Source of the DNA: an uncultured Chloroflexota bacterium | GTDB taxonomy: Bacteria > Chloroflexota > Anaerolineae > Anaerolineales > Anaerolineaceae | DNA: 64,000 nt | Assembly: GCA_902786265.1 (NCBI GenBank) | Contig: CADACE010000017.1 | Location: 61,776 to 125,775, forward strand | Direction: 5' to 3' | In this document: piece after piece, positions 52,872 through 59,928 of the stretch | Layout: each line of letters begins with the position of its first letter | Position numbering within the stretch: position 1 is the first letter of the stretch | Made by a program: the position numbers and the translations under genes | The notes under the pieces: model-generated | Databases searched by the model: none | Told to the model about the DNA's origin: nothing | What the model saw: only the letters and a program-made list of their open reading frames with translations

Positions 52872-54275
52872 ATGGAAAAATTGACAATTTATCAACCCGG
52901 AGGAGGTTTTCCTGATCCTCATTTGTGGGTGGAATCAAGCAGTATACTGAAGATACGCCATGCTGTTTATGAGGGATTGCTGCGGTATGATGAAAAAATC
53001 GGATATGTTCCTGTTTTGGCGGAAAACTGGGTGGTCTCGGAAGATGCCCGGGAGTGGCTGTTTATTCTGCGGAAGGGTGTTCATTTTCATGATGGTTCCT
53101 GGGTAACTGCAGCCGATGCCGCTTCCAGTATCCGCAGCGCGTCCCGGAAGGATGCCGCAGGAGCTTTTGGGACTTCTTCGCTTCTGTATTCCTATCTCGG
53201 AGAGGCGCAAATTGATGTTATAGACGCGATCCGGGTCCGGATCATCCTGCCTGAACCGATGGCAGATCTTCCTGATCTTCTTTCGCACATTATGGTCATT
53301 CCTGAAAAATGTATCGGTACTGATCCGGTGTCGATCCCGGGAACAGGTCCGTTTTGTTTCGACAGGATCACAGATAATACATTCAAACTCCTGAGAAATG
53401 AGCATTATTGGGGAAATGCGGCCCAAATCAATGAATTGGATTTTGTCAGGGAAGAAAACGCGGATCTGCGTGTGAAGGCGCTGACAAAAGGGATTGCGGA
53501 TGTTGCAACGGATCTGAACTGGCAGCAGACCACGGAAATTGACGGACAGGATGATTATCTTGTGATCGAAAAGGACCCTCCGGTCTCGATCATCCTGATG
53601 CTGAACTGCGCTTCTGCCCCGTTTACGGATATCCGGGTGAGACAGGCGCTGAATTACGGTACAGACGTGGATGAGATCATTCAGAAAGCCTGCAAAGGAG
53701 CCGCGGTTAAACTGAACGGGCCCTTTACCCCGCAGCATTTCGGCTATGATCCGCACACAAAACCCTACCCCTATGATACAGGAAAAGCCTGGCAGCTTCT
53801 GGCTGAGGCCGGGTATGTGGACGGATTGGAATTGACCATGTACTGCCCGACAGTGATGCCGAACGAATCGGGGCTGATCGCGAAGACTCTCAAGGAACAG
53901 TGGGCCCGTATCGGCGTCAAATTGAATCTCGTGGCGCAGCCGGACCGGGAACAATATTCACTGGATGTCCGTGCCAAAAAGATTTATGACCTGTGTATCT
54001 TCGATTCGGCGCCGCTGAGTACATACAGGGTGCTGCATGAAAAGCTGGATTCAACAGTGAAAGGCGCCTGGTGGGAGGGATATGACAGTCCTGAGCTCAA
54101 TGACCTGCTCCGGAAGGCTGCGCGGACAGTTGATACGCAGGAACGGGAAAGCATCTATCGAGACGCGATCCGGCTGGTCAGGGAAGAAGCTCCCTGGGTC
54201 TTTCTCTATTCTCCGGTAAAATTCATCGGCACATCCTGGGAAGTGTATGAACAATTCCCGGATCTCCTTCGCTGA
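52872..54275 (+). CDS. Family 5 solute-binding-protein-like protein lacking a signal peptide
   Basis: About 467 residues. The SBP_bac_5 fold is evident from HAVYEGLLRYDEK, PVLAENWVVSEDAREWLFILRKGVHFHDG, FTDIRVRQALNYGTD and KAWQLLAEAGY. The N-terminus (MEKLTIYQPGG) has no hydrophobic stretch, so it should stay in the cytoplasm. ATG 52872 is chosen over 52866 because GAGG, which overlaps the GH2 stop, is then 7 nt away. Its start codon region overlaps the end of the GH2 gene, so the two are coupled. A similar fold is known in cytosolic SgrR-type regulators, but no DNA-binding domain is present here. Confidence 0.85.
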   Translation: MEKLTIYQPGGGFPDPHLWVESSSILKIRHAVYEGLLRYDEKIGYVPVLAENWVVSEDAREWLFILRKGVHFHDGSWVTAADAASSIRSASRKDAAGAFGTSSLLYSYLGEAQIDVIDAIRVRIILPEPMADLPDLLSHIMVIPEKCIGTDPVSIPGTGPFCFDRITDNTFKLLRNEHYWGNAAQINELDFVREENADLRVKALTKGIADVATDLNWQQTTEIDGQDDYLVIEKDPPVSIILMLNCASAPFTDIRVRQALNYGTDVDEIIQKACKGAAVKLNGPFTPQHFGYDPHTKPYPYDTGKAWQLLAEAGYVDGLELTMYCPTVMPNESGLIAKTLKEQWARIGVKLNLVAQPDREQYSLDVRAKKIYDLCIFDSAPLSTYRVLHEKLDSTVKGAWWEGYDSPELNDLLRKAARTVDTQERESIYRDAIRLVREEAPWVFLYSPVKFIGTSWEVYEQFPDLLR

Positions 54276-54280
54276 AAATA

Positions 54281-54325
54281 AAAAAAGGAGTAAGAAGACA
54301 GAAATCGCTTCTTACTCCTTTTTTT
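54281..54325. terminator. Bidirectional terminator between the family 5 protein and murE
   Basis: Perfect 17-bp arms (54281-54297 and 54308-54324) rich in A/T at the ends with a 10-nt loop, sitting between convergent genes. Confidence 0.9.
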
Positions 54326-54333
54326 ATTTCTTC

Positions 54334-55953
54334 TTATTTGTATGGTTCAACGTCCGGGAGATGCGGCATTTCCGGACCTTCTTTCCCCAGCATTTCACAC
54401 AGGGCTGCATGCATCGCTGTGCGGTCATCCCAAAGATATTCTGTGGTTTCAAAACACATGGACTGTTCATGTCCCTTGCCGAGTGAGAGGACGATATCAC
54501 CCGGATTGGCGAGCGAAAGTCCCTTGCGGATGGCTTCGCGGCGGTCGGGCTCGATGAACAGGGTCTTCCCGATCACAGCGCCTTTGTCAACAGCTTCATC
54601 CGCCATTTCCTTGAGAATTTTATTGAGAGGCTCCGTGCGGGGATCTTCAGCTGTCAGCACGGTAATATCGGCATATCTTGAAGAAACATCCGGCATCATG
54701 CGGCGCTTTTCTCTGTCGCGCAGACCGGCAGATCCGTAAACAGCGATGATCCGCCCCTGCGGGTTTCCGTATGTATCGACCGGCAGCATTTTCCGCGCAG
54801 CGATCAGCGCTTTTTCCAGCGCGTTGGGGGTATGGGCGAAGTCCACGATGGCGGTAAAATTCTGCCCTTCGTTGATCACCTGCATGCGTCCCGGGACACC
54901 GATCACATTGGCGATGCCGAATGCCGCGGTGGAAGGGTCGATGCCTAATCCGTAAATCGCCGCGGTCATGGCTGCCAGGAAATTCGCTCCGTTATAATTC
55001 CCAAGCAGACTGGTGCGGACTTCTGTTTCGACCGGGCCATTTGGCAGGTCGGTAAAGCGCGCTATGGCTTTGATGCCCGCGGGAGAGGAGTTTATCTCGC
55101 GGATGGTGGCGGAAGCATGATGGATATGCCCGTTTGCGGAATATGCGACTTTGCGGACACTGATCAGGTTATCGAGGAAGTTGTATGAATCCGGATCGTC
55201 GTAGTTCAGCACAGCCAGCGGAGGAACCTTCCGGTCCTGGTTTTCACCGAGTTTCTGGAACAGCATGCCTTTTGCTTCAAAGTATGCCTGTCGGGAGTTG
55301 TGAAAATCCAGATGCTCGTGGGTAATGTTGGTGACGACGGCGATATCGAAATCGATAGCGGACACACGTTTCTGAACCAGGCCGTGAGAGGTGGATTCAA
55401 TGATCACATGGGTGACGCCTTTGTCCCGCATCATGGCAAGATAGCGCTGAATGTCCGGGGATTCCGGTGTCGTGACATGGAAACCGGTGTCCAGTTCCTC
55501 ATCGTCGATCATGGCGGAGACGGTGGAAATCATCCCGGTGTGCAATCCCGCTGCACGGAGAATATTGTAAAGATAAATGGAAGTTGTTGTTTTTCCGTCT
55601 GTCCCGGTGACGCCGATCACGGTCATGGATTCAGAGGGAAAACCATAGAGCGCGGCAACGGCCCAGGCCATTGCTTCCCGGGAGTCTTCAACACGGATAT
55701 AGGGAACAGATGGAAGGACCGGGATGGATTTGCACCCGATCACGGCAGATGCACCGTTTTGAACGGCTGCTAAGATGTAATCATGTCCATCGGTACTGAT
55801 ACCCGGGATTGCCACGTAAATGGATCCGGGTTTGACTTTGCGGCTGTCATAAGTGACATCATTATACGTTACATTCGGCATGTTCCCGTTGATCTCGCGG
55901 ATCCCCGGTAAAATGCCGATGCATTGCATCAGCTTTAAGCTGGGTTTGTTCAT
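54334..55953 (-). CDS. murE: UDP-N-acetylmuramyl tripeptide synthetase (Mur ligase)
   Basis: 539 residues. The N-terminal UDP-MurNAc domain has VTYDSRKVKPGSIYVAIPG, the central ATPase domain GVTGTDGKTTT (114-124) and ESTSHGL, and the C-terminal domain AEDPRTEPL. The enzyme adds the third residue to UDP-MurNAc-L-Ala-D-Glu. The DPR sequence in the C-terminal domain resembles the DNPR motif of meso-diaminopimelate-adding enzymes, so mDAP is the likelier substrate. AGAAGGAA precedes ATG 55953. It stands alone, away from other cell-wall genes. Confidence 0.95.
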   Translation of the reverse strand: MNKPSLKLMQCIGILPGIREINGNMPNVTYNDVTYDSRKVKPGSIYVAIPGISTDGHDYILAAVQNGASAVIGCKSIPVLPSVPYIRVEDSREAMAWAVAALYGFPSESMTVIGVTGTDGKTTTSIYLYNILRAAGLHTGMISTVSAMIDDEELDTGFHVTTPESPDIQRYLAMMRDKGVTHVIIESTSHGLVQKRVSAIDFDIAVVTNITHEHLDFHNSRQAYFEAKGMLFQKLGENQDRKVPPLAVLNYDDPDSYNFLDNLISVRKVAYSANGHIHHASATIREINSSPAGIKAIARFTDLPNGPVETEVRTSLLGNYNGANFLAAMTAAIYGLGIDPSTAAFGIANVIGVPGRMQVINEGQNFTAIVDFAHTPNALEKALIAARKMLPVDTYGNPQGRIIAVYGSAGLRDREKRRMMPDVSSRYADITVLTAEDPRTEPLNKILKEMADEAVDKGAVIGKTLFIEPDRREAIRKGLSLANPGDIVLSLGKGHEQSMCFETTEYLWDDRTAMHAALCEMLGKEGPEMPHLPDVEPYK

Positions 55954-56380
55954 TATTCAATTTCCTTCTCATGGTATATTTTACCAAAAGAATTGAAAAT
56001 GAACATCGTCAAATACTATGATTTTTGTCCCTAAAATCATGGCATATGGTATGCAGTATTTCTACTATAAGAGCTCACTTTGCATTCCGGAGGGCATGCT
56101 TCGCAAGGCGCGGGAACGAAAGTTCGTGTGTTTGCGAAAGCCGCAGCCCGCGCCTGATTTCCGGGTGCCTGCGGCCCCATACCCCCGCTGTGTTTTTGGG
56201 CTCTTTTTCTGATACATCCGTAAAATGCGGTGGTTACCTTTTTCTGCCGGCTGTGGGATTTGATCAGGTTTTTTATCAGGAAATATGAGGCGGAAAAGGA
56301 ACGGAAGTTTATTTCACTTGTATAATAGTCTGAAAATGACCATGATTTGATAAGAATGATGATAAGAGGAACAGCGGATA
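55954..56380. other. Gene-free stretch between murE and a GT-C-like gene
   Basis: About 425 bases without a credible gene. CTATAAGAGCTCACTTT (56065-56081) nearly repeats 22222-22238. CTTCGCAA (near 56099) and TTGCGAAAG (near 56133) can pair around a GC-rich loop. A TATAAT lies near 56321 upstream of the next gene. Confidence 0.4.
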
Positions 56381-57967
56381 ATGGAGAAAAACACTGATTT
56401 AAGACCCGGATACCGGAAATATATCTACTGGCTATCAATAATTTTGTTATGTTCAGCTGCGGCGTGGCTGTTTTTTTATACAACACCGAACGGAGTGGGG
56501 CTGACAAACGATTCTTCCGCATATATCGGAGGTGCCCGAAGTCTGCTTGCCCGTCAGGGGTATGTGCGGATTGGCGGGGACGGACTGCCGCGTCCGATCA
56601 CGCATTTTCCGCCGTTTTATTCGATCGTTCTGGCTGTTGTTTCAAGAATCATCAGACAGGACCCGCTCCTGACGGCAAAATGGGTAAACCTGGTCTGCGC
56701 GGTGCTGAACCAGGCGCTTTTCATGGCTGCTTTGTTCGTGCTGACAGACTCCTGCAGTACGGCAATTCTCGGCGGGATCACCTTCCTTTGCGCGGGACCG
56801 GTCCTGCAGGCGAATGTTTACGGCTTGAGCGAAGCTCTGTATGTGACCTTGTTCCTGTGTGTGTTTACGATGTCCGTCCGGGCGGTGAGGAGGGGGAGCC
56901 GCTGGCAGTGGCTTTTGATCGGGCTGCTGGCGGGGGCCCTGGCGCTGACCCGCTATGCCGGTCTGGCTGCGGTCGCGGCCACGGCGGTTTATATCCTCTG
57001 CGCTCAGCCGACCTGGAAGCGCCGCATTGAAAGTGTGCTGCTGTATTTCGCAGCCTTCAACATTCCGTTTGGATACTGGCTTTCCAAGACAAGCGATTCA
57101 GGCGAATCTCCGGTCAACCGGGTTTTTGCGATGCATCTGCCTTCCGCCTCAAAAGTCGAAGAGGGCATCCGTAATTTTGCCGGATTCTTTCTCCCCGAAT
57201 TCGGCGGCATTGTGGAAAAACCGCTGAAGCTCTGGGGATATATCATCGCTGCCGGGATGGTCGTTTTGCTGGGTGCGGTGATATGGTTCGGGCTGCGCGG
57301 GCTGTTTCGGCCGTCGGTAAAGCTTTCACGATCCGCAGTTTATCCGCCTGCTCTGCATGGGGCAGCCTATTTCGTCATGCTGATGGTCACTGTCTTTTTC
57401 CTGGATGGCTCCACGCTTTTTGATAACCGGATCCTGCTGCCGTTTTATGTCTGTGAGCTGCTGCTTATCGGCGCCTTCTGCTCCCGTTTCCTTTCCCGGC
57501 CGGGTTGGATGCGGATCGCGGCAGCCGTATTTATGCTGGGCTTCGCGGCGCTTCTTTTTGAGGATGAGCTGGACCTGTTCCGGGAATACCATCGCAACGG
57601 GCAGGGGTTCGCGGGTGCGGAATGGCAGGAGTCTGAGACCCGGCTGGCTGCTTTGGACCTTCCGAAAGGGAAGCTTTTGTATTCCAACCGTCAGACCGCT
57701 CTCTCCCTGCTGAATGATCAGCCGTCTTATATCCTTCCGCCGATGTTCGACGCCGCAAGCTTTTCGGAACGGGAATCCTTCGAGGCGGATAAGGCCTGGA
57801 TGGACAGCGAAGTCCTTTCCGGAAACGCCTATGTGATCGTGTTCAACTATCAGGAAATGATGGAAGACGAGGGCGACCGTGAATGGCTGGATCTGGTTTT
57901 GGCAGGGCTTCCGGTGCTGAATGAATACAGGGACGGTATGATCTTCGGGCTTGGACAAAAGGAATGA
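56381..57967 (+). CDS. GT39-like (GT-C) polytopic membrane protein
   Basis: 528 residues with about 11 membrane segments. The first loop reads LTNDSSAYIGGARSLLARQG and THFPPFYSIVLAV, the acidic-plus-PPFY pattern of ArnT/PMT-like enzymes. A short C-terminal soluble part (about 405-528) follows. It carries an AAGAGGAAC ribosome binding element and is monocistronic, followed by a REP-like element. The donor and acceptor are unknown. Confidence 0.75.
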   Translation: MEKNTDLRPGYRKYIYWLSIILLCSAAAWLFFYTTPNGVGLTNDSSAYIGGARSLLARQGYVRIGGDGLPRPITHFPPFYSIVLAVVSRIIRQDPLLTAKWVNLVCAVLNQALFMAALFVLTDSCSTAILGGITFLCAGPVLQANVYGLSEALYVTLFLCVFTMSVRAVRRGSRWQWLLIGLLAGALALTRYAGLAAVAATAVYILCAQPTWKRRIESVLLYFAAFNIPFGYWLSKTSDSGESPVNRVFAMHLPSASKVEEGIRNFAGFFLPEFGGIVEKPLKLWGYIIAAGMVVLLGAVIWFGLRGLFRPSVKLSRSAVYPPALHGAAYFVMLMVTVFFLDGSTLFDNRILLPFYVCELLLIGAFCSRFLSRPGWMRIAAAVFMLGFAALLFEDELDLFREYHRNGQGFAGAEWQESETRLAALDLPKGKLLYSNRQTALSLLNDQPSYILPPMFDAASFSERESFEADKAWMDSEVLSGNAYVIVFNYQEMMEDEGDREWLDLVLAGLPVLNEYRDGMIFGLGQKE

Positions 57968-58005
57968 GGTTCTCAAAGCGGGGATAGATCGCATCAATTC
58001 CCGAA

Positions 58006-58075
58006 GGGACATCGGCACCTGATACAATGTGTACCGTCGCGGAGGGGGGACACTTGTATCAGGTGCCGGTGTCCC
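58006..58075. repeat. REP-like element, imperfect palindrome (copy D)
   Basis: GGGACATCGGCACCTGATAC on one side pairs with GTATCAGGTGCCGGTGTCCC on the other around a diverged centre. The core matches copies A and C. It is 38 nt after the stop of the upstream gene, about 40 kb from the RAYT gene. Confidence 0.88.
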
Positions 58076-58088
58076 GCTTTCAATCAAG

Positions 58089-58153
58089 GTAGAGGCGCTC
58101 ATCCCCTGCAGGCGGGAGGACGGTTCGCCGACGAAGGAGGGAACCGTCCCCAA
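58089..58153 (-). repeat. Interspersed repeat of the GGATGAGCG type (copy 3)
   Basis: On the minus strand GGGGACGGTTC, GTCCTCCCGCCTGCAG and GGGATGAGCGCCTC match 21949-22025 and 23700-23775. Relative to the unknown gene at 58216 it lies just downstream in the same orientation, as copy 1 does for the paralogue at 20762. Confidence 0.7.
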
Positions 58154-58215
58154 CCAGCAATAGCGCTGAAAGCCCTGTTTCAACGCTGTCGGGTGAAGAT
58201 TCTGCCGGGAAAAGC

Positions 58216-59358
58216 TCAGGTCCCTCCCGGGTCGGGTGTTTCGGCCATCATTTCTTTGATGATTTTTGCGAAAACTTTGACATAATCCGGATACTGCCGG
58301 CAATAAGTTGGGTCCTGAAGGTGCCCGAAGATCTCATACCAGGCTCTTTTCTGATGCTCTTCGATCAGATACCGTACTTTGCCTTCGAGGATCGGGTCGG
58401 CATCGCTGGTATCGATCTCATCAATGTCGACCGCAAGATGAATGTCATCTTCATTTTCCGACTCATTGGGATCATCGGTGAGCAGGTCCGGACCGGCGGC
58501 AGCCTCTGCTGCTTCTTCGATTTCATGGACTTCTGCCGGCTCAATATTTATGATTTCCGCCGGATCCTGTGGTTCCGCTGCCGGAGCGGATCCGAGTAAC
58601 AGCACGTCCGCTGCGGGCGGGATCGCCTGCACGTTTCCGGTAATTTCCCCTTCGATCACTTCTTCACATACAACCGCAGACCGGTTCAACCTTTCGGCTT
58701 CTTCCATCGCGTCGCTGCGTATAGCATAAGCCGGCGCGGTGCGGAAAGGCGCATCCTTGCTGTAGCTGTCGACATACTTTTTGCATCCGTCGATTTCCGT
58801 GAAAGAGAGCGCGGTTTCAGCGTCGCGGTGCGGCGGGATGTACCCCAGATTCATGCCGTAAGCCCGTTTTTGTGTGGCGCGCAGGCGCTGCATGGCTTTG
58901 TCAAAGGTCAGCAGCATGTTGAAATAATTCAGGTCAAATTTATGCTTTGTCTGCTGCAGCTCCGTCAGAGCCGCGTCGCATTTGCGGAAGTTGAAGGAAA
59001 GCATGCGGTTCAGGCGTTCCGCTGTCAGGGTTTCGACCTGTTTTGTGGGAAACTTCCGCATATGCATGGCGGTTTTGGTGATGAACGTGCTGCCGAGGTG
59101 GTTGACTGCCGTGACCAGGGTCCTGCAGTAAGAAAGGTATTCGGGGTCAAGACGATTGCATTCGCCGGTAACCTGAAAAAGGTTTTCAGCCTGTTTCAGG
59201 ATGGCAGCGGAAATGTCAAGATAAGACATGTTCTCTGTGCTGAAATCCGAAAGATGTTCTTTCGGCAGTTTTTTCCCGTCATCCGCAGCCCGGTTATCCG
59301 CGCGTTCCAGTGTTTCGCTCAGCTCGGACAAAACCTTTACGTCCTGATCAAATGCCAT
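58216..59358 (-). CDS. Unknown protein, paralogue of the protein at 20762-21877
   Basis: 380 residues, no signal peptide or membrane segment. A helical domain (about 45-165) contains NRLDPEY, LGS, ITK, FRKC and RLRATQ in register with the paralogue. An acidic low-complexity middle (about 235-325) and a C-terminal region (about 330-380, GKVRYLIEEHQKRAWYEIFGHLQDPTYCRQYPDY) follow; the latter is unlike the paralogue's basic tail. ATG 59358 is chosen because GAAAGGAGGG lies 6 nt before it; a longer in-frame opening to 59592 runs through a hairpin repeat. It is divergent from the 967-residue gene. Confidence 0.75.
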   Translation of the reverse strand: MAFDQDVKVLSELSETLERADNRAADDGKKLPKEHLSDFSTENMSYLDISAAILKQAENLFQVTGECNRLDPEYLSYCRTLVTAVNHLGSTFITKTAMHMRKFPTKQVETLTAERLNRMLSFNFRKCDAALTELQQTKHKFDLNYFNMLLTFDKAMQRLRATQKRAYGMNLGYIPPHRDAETALSFTEIDGCKKYVDSYSKDAPFRTAPAYAIRSDAMEEAERLNRSAVVCEEVIEGEITGNVQAIPPAADVLLLGSAPAAEPQDPAEIINIEPAEVHEIEEAAEAAAGPDLLTDDPNESENEDDIHLAVDIDEIDTSDADPILEGKVRYLIEEHQKRAWYEIFGHLQDPTYCRQYPDYVKVFAKIIKEMMAETPDPGGT

Positions 59359-59415
59359 CGCTTTTCCCTCCTTTCTTTTGATTTTTTCCCGGACGAAGCC
59401 CGAAGCACACGAGGT

Positions 59416-59454
59416 CAGCTCTGCTGCTGCCGCACAGCCGGCACAGCAGAACTG
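59416..59454. repeat. Interspersed hairpin repeat (copy 2), upstream of the paralogue gene
   Basis: CAGCTCTGCTG and CAGCAGAACTG form 11-bp arms with one mismatch around a loop with CAGCCGGCA. The sequence is nearly identical to 20615-20653. Confidence 0.8.
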
Positions 59455-59583
59455 CACTTGCGTGCACCGCCGGCCATTGAATAAATGCGCCGCATCCGGT
59501 CTCGTTTTGCCCTTTTTCTCAGGTAAGACATCGATTGCCCCGGTCACTGAGCCGCACTCCTGTGCTCCGGCGGTATTCTGAAC

Positions 59584-59614
59584 ATTTATCAATACTTTGC
59601 ATGTATTGATAAAT
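59584..59614. promoter_or_regulatory. Operator-like palindrome in the divergent intergenic region
   Basis: Perfect 12-bp arms ATTTATCAATAC / GTATTGATAAAT with a 7-nt centre lie in the AT-rich 59359-59928 region between the paralogue gene and the 967-residue gene. Its form suits a dimeric repressor site controlling one or both genes. A TATAAT follows near 59621. The remaining bases of this 570-nt gap hold no credible gene. Confidence 0.5.
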
Positions 59615-59928
59615 ATATTCTATAATATTATCACGGAAAAGTCAATAGGCAAATTCAAAATATTAGAAAATAGTGACAAAAGTCATAATTTTAGTAAATA
59701 TATTTCAAATACGAGATGCAAATTCACCCTTTCAGACATGTATTTTGGGGGCTATTTATGTCTAATTTCAAAAAAATATTGTCAGACGCATTTAATTGGA
59801 AAAAAGAGTATAATTACTGTTGGATAAAATCCGTAACTTCGACTGACCATCCGCATATCGGCCATCAACTGTACACCGGAATGGACACACCGGTATGGCA
59901 CCGAATTTGACAAGGATCATACAGAAAG

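Noticed and set aside
59597..59827. A 76-codon open frame between the divergent unknown genes
   Set aside because: AT-rich, no ribosome binding site, and it sits in a probable promoter region.
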